Below, in pieces: positions 7,623-16,633 of a stretch of DNA of 64,000 nucleotides. Numbering within the stretch: position 1 is the first letter of the stretch; each line of letters starts with the position of its first letter. The position numbers and the translations under genes are program-made. Under the pieces are notes generated by a model that did not search any database, was not told the origin of the DNA, and was given only the letters and a program-made list of their open reading frames with translations. The DNA comes from Pseudooceanicola marinus. GTDB taxonomy: Bacteria > Pseudomonadota > Alphaproteobacteria > Rhodobacterales > Rhodobacteraceae. The stretch lies in assembly GCF_020177265.1 (NCBI RefSeq), contig NZ_JAIVMC010000004.1:1-64000 (forward strand), in the 5' to 3' direction.

Positions 7623-8102
7623 ATGGAAGCGACCGGATTCGCACGTCACGATCACGGAGCCTGCATCCGCGAGGGGGTTGCCCTTGTCGATGCGCGTTGC
7701 CGCGAGGAAGGCTGGCAGTTCACACCGGTGCGGCGCCGGGTCCTGGAACTGCTGCTGGAAGGGCACCGCGCCATGGGCGCCTACGACATCCTGGACCGGC
7801 TGCGCGAAGAGGGGCTGGGCAGCCAGCCGCCCGTCGCCTACCGCGCGCTGGATTTCCTGGTGAAACACGGCTTCGCCCACAAGATCGAGCGGCTGAATTC
7901 CTTCATCGCCTGCGCCCATCCCGGCGAACATCACGCACCCGCCTTCCTGATCTGCCGCAGCTGCGACACCGTGGCCGAGGCCGAGCTGGACATGCGCGAG
8001 GGGCGCCTGGGCGCCAGCGCCGCCGATCTGGGCTTCGTCATCGAACGCGCCGTGGTCGAGGCCGAGGGGCTCTGCCCCAATTGCCGGGACGCCGCTGCGT
8101 GA
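7623..8102 (+). CDS. zur: zinc uptake regulator Zur (Fur family)
   Basis: A 159-residue Fur-family repressor that, with zinc bound, shuts off high-affinity zinc uptake. The winged helix covers roughly residues 33-90, with the recognition helix near QPPVAYRALDFLV. Two structural zinc CxxC pairs are seen at Cys111/Cys114 (CRSC) and Cys151/Cys154 (CPNC). Cys97, His99 and His103-104 are candidate regulatory ligands. Lying with znuCB and facing znuA identifies it as Zur rather than Fur. An AGGAGG ribosome site at 7612-7617 supports the ATG. The 3' end overlaps znuC by 4 bases. Confidence 0.95.
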   Translation: MEATGFARHDHGACIREGVALVDARCREEGWQFTPVRRRVLELLLEGHRAMGAYDILDRLREEGLGSQPPVAYRALDFLVKHGFAHKIERLNSFIACAHPGEHHAPAFLICRSCDTVAEAELDMREGRLGASAADLGFVIERAVVEAEGLCPNCRDAAA

Positions 8103-8899
8103 GCCCCCTTGTCCGCCTGACGGGAGCCTCCGCCAGCCTTGGCGCCCAGGAGGTGCTGAGCGGCGTCGACCTGCGCATCGACCGGGGCGAGATCGTCACC
8201 ATCGTCGGCCCGAACGGGTCGGGCAAGTCCACGCTGATGCGGGTCATCATCGGCGCCGTGCCCCTGCGGCAGGGCCGGCTGGAGCATGCGCCCGGCCTGC
8301 GTATCGGCTACGTGCCGCAGAAGCTACATATCGACCCGACCCTGCCGATGACCGTGCGCCGCTTCCTGTCGCTGCCGCGCCGGGTCAGCGATGCCGCCGC
8401 GGCGGAGGCCCTGACCCACGCCGGCGGCGCCGGGCTGGCCGGGCGGCAGATGTCGGACCTGTCGGGCGGGCAGTTCCAGCGCGTGCTGCTGGCCCGCGCC
8501 CTGCTGAACCGGCCCGACCTGCTGATCCTCGACGAGGCGACCCAGGGGCTGGACCAGCCCGGCTCCGCCGCCTTCTACCGGCTGATCGAACAGCTGCGGA
8601 CCGAGTTGGGCTGTGGCGTGTTGATGGTCAGCCACGAATTGCACGTGGTCATGGCCGCCTCCGACCGGGTTATCTGCCTGAACCATCATGTCTGCTGCGA
8701 GGGTGCGCCGGAGCACGTGGCCAGCGCGCCGGAGTACCGGGCGCTGTTCGGCACCGGCACCCAGGGCGCGCTGGCGCTCTATCGCCACCAGCATGACCAT
8801 CACCACGATGAGGGCTGCAGCCACGGCGACCATGACCATGCCCACGATCATGACCACGACGCCGATGCGCCGAAGACCCACAGCCACGAGGCCCGCTGA
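8099..8899 (+). CDS. znuC: zinc ABC transporter ATP-binding protein with histidine-rich tail
   Basis: ATPase of ZnuABC, 266 residues from the GTG at 8099, which overlaps the zur stop as GTGA. Walker A is GPNGSGKST (37-45), the ABC signature LSGGQ (121-125) and Walker B LLILDEA (141-147), with the switch histidine in MVSHE. Unusually, residues about 230-263 form a second Asp/His-rich tail with some 15 histidines. It may hold zinc at the cytoplasmic exit or sense it, which is inference. A longer in-frame reading from 7604 is only the zur gene read in another frame. Confidence 0.95.
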   Translation: MSPLVRLTGASASLGAQEVLSGVDLRIDRGEIVTIVGPNGSGKSTLMRVIIGAVPLRQGRLEHAPGLRIGYVPQKLHIDPTLPMTVRRFLSLPRRVSDAAAAEALTHAGGAGLAGRQMSDLSGGQFQRVLLARALLNRPDLLILDEATQGLDQPGSAAFYRLIEQLRTELGCGVLMVSHELHVVMAASDRVICLNHHVCCEGAPEHVASAPEYRALFGTGTQGALALYRHQHDHHHDEGCSHGDHDHAHDHDHDADAPKTHSHEAR

Positions 8900-9723
8900 T
8901 GCTTGACGATTTCCTGGTACGCGCGGCCCTGGCCGGGCTGGGGGTGGCTCTGGCGGCGGGTCCGCTGGGGTGCCTCGTGGTCTGGCGCCGCATGGCCTAT
9001 TTCGGCGATGCCACGGCCCATGCGGCCATGCTGGGGGTGGCCCTGGCCCTGGCCTTCGACGTGTCGATCTTCGCCGGGGTGCTGGTGGTGTCGATGCTGA
9101 TGGCGACGCTGGTCTCGACCCTGTCGGGGCGGGGCTTTGCCATGGATACCCTGCTGGGGGTGCTGGCCCATTCCGCCATCGCCTTCGGGCTGGTCGCCGT
9201 GTCCTTCCTCAGCGGCGTGCGGATCGACCTGATGGCCTATCTCTTCGGCGACATCCTGGCGGTGTCCAAGGGGGATCTCGCGATCATCTGGGGCGGTGCC
9301 GCGCTGGTGCTGGCGCTGCTGGCCTGGCGCTGGCAGGCGCTGCTGACGGCGACGCTGAACCCGGACCTGGCCCAGGCCTCGGGCCTCGATCCGCGGCGTG
9401 AACAGCTGGTGCTGACCGTGGCGCTGGCGCTGGTGGTCGCGGTGGCGATCAAGGTCGTGGGCTCGCTGCTGATCGCGGCGCTGATGATCATCCCGGCGGC
9501 CACCGCGCGGCCCCTGGCCCGTACGCCCGAGGGCATGGCCCTGACCGCGGCCGGCATCGGCGCGGTGTCCGCCCTGGGCGGGCTTCAGGGATCCCTGTGG
9601 TTCGACACGCCGACGGGGCCCAGCATGGTCTGCATCGCGGCGCTGCTGTTCTTGGTCACGCTGTTGCTGGACGGTCTGCGCAGGGACCTGGCGCAGCGCC
9701 GGGCCGGCCGCACCTCAGGCTAG
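8899..9723 (+). CDS. znuB: zinc ABC transporter permease
   Basis: Membrane subunit of ZnuABC, 274 residues with about eight hydrophobic helices typical of the ABC-3 permease family. It includes the conserved region MAYFGDATAHAAMLGVALAL near residues 32-51, whose VWRRMAYFGDA stretch is characteristic of ZnuB/TroC/MntB permeases. The start ATG shares one base with the znuC stop (TGATG), so the two should be translationally coupled. It ends the zur-znuC-znuB operon. Confidence 0.95.
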   Translation: MLDDFLVRAALAGLGVALAAGPLGCLVVWRRMAYFGDATAHAAMLGVALALAFDVSIFAGVLVVSMLMATLVSTLSGRGFAMDTLLGVLAHSAIAFGLVAVSFLSGVRIDLMAYLFGDILAVSKGDLAIIWGGAALVLALLAWRWQALLTATLNPDLAQASGLDPRREQLVLTVALALVVAVAIKVVGSLLIAALMIIPAATARPLARTPEGMALTAAGIGAVSALGGLQGSLWFDTPTGPSMVCIAALLFLVTLLLDGLRRDLAQRRAGRTSG

Positions 9724-9740
9724 GCCGGGCGGGCCAGCTG

Positions 9741-10265
9741 TCAGGCCAGGTAGTCGCGGGCCGAGGGCGCGCGCTCGTAGTCCAGGTAGAACTCGTCCAG
9801 CTGCGGCGGCAGGATGCCGGTGGTCTGCAACTGCACATGGGCCTGGCCGCGATGATGGATCTGGTGCTGGAAGAGGTGCAGGAGCAGCATCTCGACCTTT
9901 TCCGGCACGGGCCCGCTTTCGCGCTCGGTCACGCGGGTCTCGGCCAGCATTTCCGGCGTCAGCGCCTCACAGAAGGCGGTCAGGCGTGCATCGCTTTCGG
10001 CCTGCGCCACGGCCAGCTCTGCGACATCGCGGGTTTCCTCGCGGTCGCGCAGGGCGCGGCCCTGGCCTCCCCCGGTCAGCGCGTCGATGTAGTAAAGGTC
10101 GACCGTCAGGATATGGTTCATCGTGGCGCGCAGCGAGGGGAAGAAGCCGGGGCGCTTCTGGCGGAACTCCACCGGGCCCATGCCGCGCATGGCGTGGTAG
10201 AACCGGGCATTGGACCAGGCATTGTTCAGCGCCATCAGGCGGTAGGGGCGGGTGGCGTCGGTCAT
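9741..10265 (-). CDS. DinB-family protein
   Basis: A 174-residue four-helix DinB/YfiT-type protein. The metal-binding histidine pattern is present: His51 in TMNHILTVDLYY and the HxxxH in HLFQHQIHHRGQAH near the C terminus. Such proteins bind a divalent metal; many are thiol-dependent S-transferases, others have no known activity, so no reaction is assigned. It lies 17 bases beyond znuB in the opposite direction, and 34 bases separate it from the end of mipZ, so it may be read from the mipZ transcript. Confidence 0.82.
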   Translation of the reverse strand: MTDATRPYRLMALNNAWSNARFYHAMRGMGPVEFRQKRPGFFPSLRATMNHILTVDLYYIDALTGGGQGRALRDREETRDVAELAVAQAESDARLTAFCEALTPEMLAETRVTERESGPVPEKVEMLLLHLFQHQIHHRGQAHVQLQTTGILPPQLDEFYLDYERAPSARDYLA

Positions 10266-10299
10266 GTCGATGTCCCTTTCGACGGCAGGGGGCGCGGCG

Positions 10300-11109
10300 T
10301 CAGAAATCGACCTTCACGCCGGGCAGATCCAGCGCCTTGATCAGGTCGCGCATTTCCTGGCGCGCCGCGATGTTGGAAATGTTCAGGCTGCTGACGCCCA
10401 CGTCTTTCAGGTCCAGCAGGGTCAGCCCCTTGGGAAACAGTTCGCGGAAGATCACTCGTTCCGAGAAACCGGGGGCGACGCGGAAGCCGATCCGCTTGGC
10501 CAGCCGTTCGATGGCCGCTTCCATCTTCTTCTTGTTGGTCATCGCCTGGGCACCGACCCGGTTGCGCAGCACGACCCAGTCGATCGGCTTCAGCCCGGCC
10601 TTGGCGCGCAGCTGGCGCGCGGCCCAGACCATCTCGGAATAGACGGAGGGGCCGAGGATCTTCTCCCCCTCGCTGTCGATCCGGGCCAGCAGGTCGAAGT
10701 CGACGAAACTGTCGTTTAGCGGCGTCACCAGCGTGTCGGCCAGAGAATGGGCGTTCTGGCTGAGGCGGGTGTGCGAACCGGGGCAGTCGATCAGGATGAA
10801 ATCCGCCTGCGCCTCATGCAGCTCCATCGCGCGGGCCAGTTGCACGTCGAAGATGTTCTCGCCCGGTGCCAGGGTCGATGCGTCGATTTCAGGAAGTTCG
10901 CAGAACAGCGGCGAGGGCAGTTTCAGCCCCGCTTTGTCCAGCGTTGCCATGCGGTTGGAGGTATAGCGCGCGAAGCTGCGCTGGCGCAGGTCGAAATCGA
11001 AGGCATGCACGCGATGGCCCATCCGGGACAGCGCGGTGCCGATGTGCATGGAGACGGTGGACTTGCCCGCCCCGCCCTTTTCGTTTCCGACGACGATGAT
11101 ATGTGCCAC
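10300..11109 (-). CDS. mipZ: division-plane positioning ATPase MipZ
   Basis: ParA/MinD-superfamily ATPase that forms polar gradients with ParB and keeps FtsZ at midcell in alphaproteobacteria. From the GTG at 11109 it is 269 residues and begins VAHIIVVGNEKGGAGKST. The deviant Walker A motif GNEKGGAGKST spans 8-18. FDFDLRQRSFARY and the IDCPGS switch region follow in MipZ-specific form. Upstream in-frame codons would add 30 proline/arginine-rich residues not expected in MipZ, and a GGGAACGGAAC stretch precedes the GTG. parAB is not in this window. Confidence 0.93.
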   Translation of the reverse strand: MAHIIVVGNEKGGAGKSTVSMHIGTALSRMGHRVHAFDFDLRQRSFARYTSNRMATLDKAGLKLPSPLFCELPEIDASTLAPGENIFDVQLARAMELHEAQADFILIDCPGSHTRLSQNAHSLADTLVTPLNDSFVDFDLLARIDSEGEKILGPSVYSEMVWAARQLRAKAGLKPIDWVVLRNRVGAQAMTNKKKMEAAIERLAKRIGFRVAPGFSERVIFRELFPKGLTLLDLKDVGVSSLNISNIAARQEMRDLIKALDLPGVKVDF

Positions 11110-11297
11110 GTTCCGTTCCCGGGAAGAGAGGGGTCGCGGCCGCCCTGGGCGCCGCGGGGTCTTTCCTTCCGCATACGGGATCGGGGGCGGGGACGGCAAG
11201 ATCTCGCTGGGAAGGAAAACCGATTTCCCGACACCTGCATCATGTGGGCATCAGGGAGAGGCAGGAGGGCCGTCAGGCGGGCTGATCTGCCTCTGCG

Positions 11298-12380
11298 TCA
11301 GCCCTCGACCGGCTGGCCGAAAAGGGCAATGGTGGCGGCCAGCAGGGCCAGCGCGCCCCAGAGGATCCGGCGGGCGCCGGTGGCATGGCGCGCCGCGATC
11401 GCCGCCTGCACCATGTAGTACAGCGCGAAAGCCCGCGACGCGTAGCTGATGATCTGGAACACATCCGCCGACCAGGTCAGCGCCAGCCCAGCGAGGCACA
11501 GCACCAGGTAGCCCTGGCGCGCGCTGATGCGCTGGCCGCTGAGTTCGGCGATCAGCCCGCCCGATCCGCCGGTGTCGGCCACCGCCGCGCTGAACTGCGC
11601 CGCCAGGGCCGCGCCGATCAGCATCCAGGGCAGCAGCGGGGAGACATCGCGCATCATCTCGATCACTGCTGTCTCGCTCAGGGCGCCTTCGGGGACGTGG
11701 TGGGCGTAGACCAGCAGCAGCACGTAGACGACGTAAATCGCCGTCGCCACGCCTTGCGCCAGCCGCATCGAGCGGATCCGCGTGCCGGCGTCATAGCTGT
11801 CGCCCAGGTAGCGCGAGGTCTCGAACCCCTGCACCGTCACCAGCAGGCCGAAGCCCAGGGTCAGCGCGCCCCAGCCCTGTTCGCTGCCCTGCGGCAGGAA
11901 CAGCCCGCCGGTCTGCACCGCGCCACCGAAGAAGACGGTCAGCCCCGCCAGCAAGCCGGCGATGATCGCCAGTTTCAGGGTCACGGTCAGGTACTCCGCG
12001 CGCTCCAGCATGGCGAAGCCACGGCCATAGCCCAGCACCAGGATCAGGACGAAGACGACCGAGGTCACCAGCCGCGCGCCCCACTGGTCCTGCCAGGGGC
12101 CAAGCTGCACCGCGAAGCTGCCGAAGAGGTTCAGGTAGTAGGCGACCGAGATTACGTAGGCGAAGGCAAGCAGGGCCGAGGCCAGCTGTTCCATCCGGGT
12201 TTCGGGGCCGGGCGTGTCGCCGAGGCGGGCAATATTGGCCCGGATCGCGGCGCCGAACCCCCAGGCGGCCAGGCACAGCACGCCCATCATCGCCGGCGCC
12301 CAGGCACCGAAGCCATGGGCCAGGATCGGCCCCAGCACCAGGAAGCCCGAGCCGATGATCGAGGCCAGCGGCGTGACCAT
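11298..12380 (-). CDS. APC-superfamily amino acid/polyamine permease, short N terminus
   Basis: A 360-residue integral membrane protein with about ten hydrophobic segments. The first carries the unwound-helix motif SIIGSGFLVLGPI of APC transporters. The family is usually 430-500 residues with 12 helices, so this is short. Upstream in frame, codons for ITIRRRPRPLTL and a further hydrophobic stretch continue back to a TAG at about 12508 without a normal start codon. The gene may therefore use an unusual start or have lost its beginning. The substrate cannot be assigned. A perfect 9-bp inverted repeat (11162-11170 and 11210-11218) lies between it and mipZ. Confidence 0.75.
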   Translation of the reverse strand: MVTPLASIIGSGFLVLGPILAHGFGAWAPAMMGVLCLAAWGFGAAIRANIARLGDTPGPETRMEQLASALLAFAYVISVAYYLNLFGSFAVQLGPWQDQWGARLVTSVVFVLILVLGYGRGFAMLERAEYLTVTLKLAIIAGLLAGLTVFFGGAVQTGGLFLPQGSEQGWGALTLGFGLLVTVQGFETSRYLGDSYDAGTRIRSMRLAQGVATAIYVVYVLLLVYAHHVPEGALSETAVIEMMRDVSPLLPWMLIGAALAAQFSAAVADTGGSGGLIAELSGQRISARQGYLVLCLAGLALTWSADVFQIISYASRAFALYYMVQAAIAARHATGARRILWGALALLAATIALFGQPVEG

Positions 12381-12569
12381 GGCCCGCCAGGTGGGCCAGT
12401 GGCGCAGCTGCGGCAGCCACAGAAGGGCACCGGCGATCAGGGTCAGGGCAAGGATGGAAAGGGTCAGGGGCCTGGGCCTTCTGCGGCGGATGGTGATCCG
12501 GGCCTACGACCTGGGGCCGGCAGAGGCAAGAGGGCCGGGCGTCGCGCCCGGCGCGCGCCCCTGGAATGC

Positions 12570-12596
12570 AAAAAGGGCCCGCCACTGGCGAGCCCT
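12570..12596 (-). terminator. terminator of the rplS-rpmE operon
   Basis: Read on the minus strand, AGGGCTCGCC and GGCGGGCCCT form a 10-bp stem (one G-U pair) with a 3-base loop, followed by TTTTTGC. It lies 25 bases beyond the rpmE stop. Confidence 0.8.
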
Positions 12597-12620
12597 TCCG
12601 TACATCACATGGCGCGAAGC

Positions 12621-12842
12621 TTAGAAGCCCAAGCCGGAGTACTTGTTCTTGAACTTCGACACGCGGCCACCGGCGTCCATCAGGCGCGAGTTGCCGCCGG
12701 TCCAGGCGGGGTGCACCGAGGGGTCGATGTCGAGCGACAGGGTTTCGCCTTCGGCGCCCCAGGTGGAGCGCATCTGGACGATGGTGCCGTCGGTCATCTT
12801 CACGTCGATGAAGTGGTAGTCGGGATGGATATCCTTTTTCAT
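12621..12842 (-). CDS. rpmE: 50S ribosomal protein L31, zinc-free form
   Basis: A 73-residue L31 starting [19 protein letters not shown]. The four cysteines that bind zinc in C+ forms of L31 are absent, so this is the C- type. In many bacteria the C- form is a zinc-saving paralogue under Zur control. Here it follows rplS by 11 bases in a ribosomal operon, and I see no Zur-like box before it, so it is probably constitutive. Confidence 0.96.
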   Translation of the reverse strand: MKKDIHPDYHFIDVKMTDGTIVQMRSTWGAEGETLSLDIDPSVHPAWTGGNSRLMDAGGRVSKFKNKYSGLGF

Positions 12843-12853
12843 GACGCGGCTCC

Positions 12854-13231
12854 TCAGGCGTTGGATTTGGGCTTGTAGTTGGTGACTTCGGCGATACGAG
12901 CCGACTTACCGCGACGCGAACGCAGGTAGTACAGCTTGGCACGACGAACGCGGCCACGACGCACGACTTCGATGCTGTCGATGTTGGTCGAGTAGAGCGG
13001 GAACACACGTTCCACGCCTTCGCCGAAGGAAATCTTGCGGACGGTGAACGAACCGGCAATGCCGTCGCCGTTCTTGCGGCTGATGCACACGCCTTCGTAG
13101 GCCTGCACACGGGTACGGGTGCCTTCGGTCACCTTGTAGCCGACGCGGATGGTGTCACCGGCCTTGAAGTCGGGGATGGTCTTCCCCAGCGAAGCGATCT
13201 GCTCCGCTTCCAGTTCTGCGATCAGGTCCAT
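12854..13231 (-). CDS. rplS: 50S ribosomal protein L19
   Basis: A 125-residue L19 at the 30S-50S interface. The family core [21 protein letters not shown] and [12 protein letters not shown] is clear. ATG at 13231 follows an AGGAGA ribosome site; the longer in-frame start at 13273 lacks one and adds residues outside the family. rpmE follows directly. trmD and rimM, the usual upstream neighbours in other bacteria, are not in this window. Confidence 0.96.
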   Translation of the reverse strand: MDLIAELEAEQIASLGKTIPDFKAGDTIRVGYKVTEGTRTRVQAYEGVCISRKNGDGIAGSFTVRKISFGEGVERVFPLYSTNIDSIEVVRRGRVRRAKLYYLRSRRGKSARIAEVTNYKPKSNA

Positions 13232-13547
13232 CGCATGTCTCCTATCTGCTCGCGGTTGGTCCGCGAAGGTCATTTCCGCCCCAGAGCTCCGCTCTTCGTC
13301 CGGGTCCCGGCCCTGATCGGATCAGGGGCAGCCCGGCGGAGGTACAGGTCGCCGTTTGCTTGCTCTGTCCCGACCGGCCGCACCGAAGACGCGGGGCCAT
13401 GGGTCACAAGGGACAGGTCCGGCTGGCCGATTCCGGCCCCGGACAGGCGGCGTATAGGCGATGCCCCCCCGCAGGGCAAGGGGTTTGAGGGGCTCCGGCC
13501 CCTTATTTCGCGCGCTCTGCGCCGGGTCGGCGGGGGTGGTGCGGCCC
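13232..13547. other. intergenic region between rplS and rodA
   Basis: 316 bases with no supported gene. It must hold the rplS promoter, but I see no convincing -35/-10 pair. It contains two short inverted repeats, CCCTGAT-3-ATCAGGG at 13311-13327 and GGGGC-4-GCCCC at 13489-13502. The latter is followed on the minus strand by TCAAACCCCTT and may be a weak rodA terminator. Confidence 0.5.
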
Positions 13548-14687
13548 TTAGCGCGGCTTGTGGATATGTGCGCTTTGCACCAGGCCGAAGGCCAGCATCA
13601 GCACCAGCATGGCCGAGCCGCCGTAGCTGACCAGCGGCAGGGGCACGCCCACCACCGGGGCCAGCCCCATGACCATCGACATGTTCACCGCGAAGAACAG
13701 GAAGAACGTGGTGGCGATGCCCAGGGTCAGCAGCGAGGCATAGCGGTTCTGGTTGTTCATCGCGGAGCCGACGCAGAAGACCATGATGAGGGCATAAAGC
13801 GCCAGCAGCGAGACCGAGCCCACGAAACCGAATTCCTCCGCCAGGGTGGTGAAGATGAAGTCGGTGTGCTTTTCCGGCAGGAAGTTCAGCCGTGATTGCG
13901 TGCCCTGCATGTAGCCCCGCCCGGTCCAGCCGCCGGAGCCGAGGGCGATCTTCGACTGGGTGATGTGATAGCCGGCGCCCAGCTGGTCCTGCGACGGGTC
14001 GAGGAAGGTGTCGATGCGGCGGAACTGGTAATCCTTGATCAGCTGCCAGTCGGTGCCCCGGCTCTGGAACACCGCCCAGACCAGGCCGACGGCCGCGCTG
14101 ATGACGGTGGCGAAATAGGCCCAGTGGACACCGGCCAGGAACATCACCGCCCCGCCGCCGGTCAGCAGCAGGATGGCGGTGCCCAGGTCGGGCTGTTTCA
14201 CCACCAGGAAGGTGGGCAACACGATGATCAGCACCGGGATCAGCACCCAGAGCGGATGGCTGACCTTCTTCACCGGCAGCCAGTCGTAGTAGGCGGCCAG
14301 GAACATCACCAGGGCGATCTTCATCAGCTCCGAGGGTTGCAGGCGGATGAACCCCAGGTTGATCCAGCGCTGCGCCCCCATGCCGACATGGCCGAAGAAT
14401 TCCACGTAGAGCAGCAGCAGCAGCGACAGCCCGTAGGCCACGCCAGAGACATTGCGCCAGAACCAGACGGGCACCATGGCGATGATGAACATGCCGATCA
14501 GACCCACGCCGAAGCGTTTCATCTGCGGTTCCGCCCAGGGGGACAGGCTGCCGCCCGAGACGGAATAGAGCATGAGGAACCCGACCGAGGCCACCGCCGT
14601 CAGCAGCAGCACCAGCGGCCAGTTCAGGTAGAGAACCTTGCGCAGCCCCGAAGGCGTCGTCTTTACGGCATATTCCAGATAGCTCAT
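13548..14687 (-). CDS. rodA: rod-shape SEDS peptidoglycan polymerase RodA
   Basis: A 379-residue SEDS glycosyltransferase with about ten transmembrane helices that polymerises lipid II during side-wall growth, paired with PBP2. Family features are GAQRWINLGFIRLQPSE, the acidic loop region VVKQPDLGTA, and the C-terminal GVPLPLVSYGGSA. The ATG at 14687 overlaps the mrdA stop by 4 bases (ATGA), coupling the polymerase to its transpeptidase. It is last in the mreC-mreD-mrdA-rodA operon. Confidence 0.97.
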   Translation of the reverse strand: MSYLEYAVKTTPSGLRKVLYLNWPLVLLLTAVASVGFLMLYSVSGGSLSPWAEPQMKRFGVGLIGMFIIAMVPVWFWRNVSGVAYGLSLLLLLYVEFFGHVGMGAQRWINLGFIRLQPSELMKIALVMFLAAYYDWLPVKKVSHPLWVLIPVLIIVLPTFLVVKQPDLGTAILLLTGGGAVMFLAGVHWAYFATVISAAVGLVWAVFQSRGTDWQLIKDYQFRRIDTFLDPSQDQLGAGYHITQSKIALGSGGWTGRGYMQGTQSRLNFLPEKHTDFIFTTLAEEFGFVGSVSLLALYALIMVFCVGSAMNNQNRYASLLTLGIATTFFLFFAVNMSMVMGLAPVVGVPLPLVSYGGSAMLVLMLAFGLVQSAHIHKPR

Positions 14688-16633
14688 GCGCGGCTCTTGC
14701 TGTCCTGGCCGAGATCGGGGCGCAGGGCGCGCAGGCGGTCCTGCTGCTCGGCGATACGGTCACGGTCCTTTGCCGGGTAGGCGTCCAGCGGCGGATCGCC
14801 GTTGTAGAGCGCCTGCAGGGTGATGTCGCGCGCGATCGGGGCCGCGACGGAGGAGCCGCCGCCGCCATGTTCCACCACCACGGCCACGGCGATCTTGGGA
14901 TCGTCGAAGGGCGCGAAATCGACCCAGAGCGCATGGTCGCGCCGTTCCCAGGGCAGATCGTCGTTGGAGGTCACGCCGGCCGCGCGTTCGGCGGCGGTGA
15001 TGTTGCGCACCTGGCTGGTGCCCGACTTGCCCGCCATGCGCATCGTCTCGGCGATGATGCGGCTGGAGTACCCGGTGCCCTTGCGGCTGTTGGAGACCTC
15101 GTACATGCCGTCGCGCACATAATTCAGATGGGTGGGGTTCAGGCCCAGGCTCTCTCCCGAGCCGGAGGGCTGTTCGACCCCGTCGATCGACTTGATCAGC
15201 CGCGGCGTGACGCTGCGGCCGGTGGCGACGCGGGCGGTCATCACCGCCAGTTGCAGCGGCGAGGCCAGGACAAACCCCTGGCCGATCGAGGCGTTGACGG
15301 TATCGCCGATCAGCCAGTCCTCGCCGCGCACTTCCTTCTTCCAGGCCTTCGTGGGCGCCAGGCCCGCCGCCACCGCCGAAAGCGGCAAGTCGTGGCGGAT
15401 GCCGAGCCCGAGGCGGTTAGCCATGGCCGACACCTTCTCGATGCCGATGCGGCTGGCCAGCTCGTAATAGTAGACGTCGCAACTTTCGCGCAGGGATTGC
15501 GCCATGTTGACGTGGCCATGCCCGCCGCGCTTCCAGCAGTGGAAGCGGCGGTTCGCCACTTCCAGGTAGCCGCCGCACCAGAAGGTTTCCTCCGGCGTGA
15601 TCAGCCCCTCGTCGAGGCCGGCAAGCGCGACCACCATCTTGAAGGTCGAGCCGGGCGGGTAGATCCCCTGCACCGACTTCGCCGCCAGCGGGCGGTGGTT
15701 GTTCTGCGTCAGGGCGCGGTAGTCGCTGACCGAAATGCCGCGCACGAAGAGGTTCGGGTCGAAGCTGGGCGCCGAGCCCACGGCCAGCAGGTCGCCGTTG
15801 GTGGTGTCGATCACCACCGCCGCGGCGCTTTCGTCGCCCAGGCGGGCCTGCACGTAGTTCTGCAGCATCACGTCGGTCGTCAGCTGCAGGTTCGCGCCCG
15901 GCTGTCCCTCCTGGCGGTCCAGTTCCCGCATGACGCGGCCCACGGCGTTGACCTCCACCCGGCGGGTGCCGGCGGACCCGCGCAGGTCGTCCTCCATCCG
16001 GGCCTCCAGCCCGACCTTGCCGATCTGGAACCGCGGGATGCGCAGCAGCTGGTCCGGGTCCTCGATCTTCGACAGGTCGTAGTCGGAGACGGGCCCAACG
16101 TAGCCGACGACATGGGCGAAATCCTTCGCCAGCGGGTAGAAGCGCGACAGGCCCACGTCCGGCGTGATGCCGGGCAGGGCGGGGGTGTTCACGGCGATCT
16201 TGCTGACGTCTTCCCAGCTGACACGCTCGGCCAGGGTGATCGGCAGGAAGGGGGCGGAGCGGTCCATCTCCGCCTTGGCGCGTTCGATGTCGGCCGGGTC
16301 CAGGTCGATCAGCTGCGACAGGCGGGTCAGCACCGCGTCCACGTCGCCCGCGTCCTCGCGCACGATGGTGATGCGGTAGGCGGGTTCGTTGCTGGCGATG
16401 GCCGCGCCGTTGCGGTCGAAGATCTCGCCGCGCGACGGCGGGATCAGGCGGATGTTGATCCGGTTTTCCTCGGCCAGCATGCGGAATTCATCGGCCTGGT
16501 CCACCTGCAGGTGGCGCATGCGCCAACCCAGCAGACCCATGAAGCTCAGCTGCGCGCCCCCAAGAAGGGCGGCGCGGCGGGTCAGGCGGCGGCCGGAGGC
16601 CTGTTGATCGCGGGCGTTGCGGTGGCTTCTCAT
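14684..16633 (-). CDS. mrdA: penicillin-binding protein 2 (peptidoglycan D,D-transpeptidase)
   Basis: Class B PBP of the elongasome, 649 residues, anchored by one N-terminal helix (about residues 22-38). Transpeptidase motifs are Ser329-T-F-K332, SCD at 384-386 and KSGTS at 536-540. The pedestal region begins with LIPPSRGEIFDRNG, as in PBP2 rather than PBP3. ATG at 16633 was chosen because it overlaps the mreD stop (ATGA); the longer in-frame reading upstream is the mreD gene in another frame. It acts with RodA on the periplasmic face. Confidence 0.96.
   Translation of the reverse strand: MRSHRNARDQQASGRRLTRRAALLGGAQLSFMGLLGWRMRHLQVDQADEFRMLAEENRINIRLIPPSRGEIFDRNGAAIASNEPAYRITIVREDAGDVDAVLTRLSQLIDLDPADIERAKAEMDRSAPFLPITLAERVSWEDVSKIAVNTPALPGITPDVGLSRFYPLAKDFAHVVGYVGPVSDYDLSKIEDPDQLLRIPRFQIGKVGLEARMEDDLRGSAGTRRVEVNAVGRVMRELDRQEGQPGANLQLTTDVMLQNYVQARLGDESAAAVVIDTTNGDLLAVGSAPSFDPNLFVRGISVSDYRALTQNNHRPLAAKSVQGIYPPGSTFKMVVALAGLDEGLITPEETFWCGGYLEVANRRFHCWKRGGHGHVNMAQSLRESCDVYYYELASRIGIEKVSAMANRLGLGIRHDLPLSAVAAGLAPTKAWKKEVRGEDWLIGDTVNASIGQGFVLASPLQLAVMTARVATGRSVTPRLIKSIDGVEQPSGSGESLGLNPTHLNYVRDGMYEVSNSRKGTGYSSRIIAETMRMAGKSGTSQVRNITAAERAAGVTSNDDLPWERRDHALWVDFAPFDDPKIAVAVVVEHGGGGSSVAAPIARDITLQALYNGDPPLDAYPAKDRDRIAEQQDRLRALRPDLGQDSKSRA

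Noticed and set aside
11385-12878. 497-codon plus-strand frame
   Set aside because: It is antisense to the permease and rpmE and is rich in Arg/Gln/His shadows.
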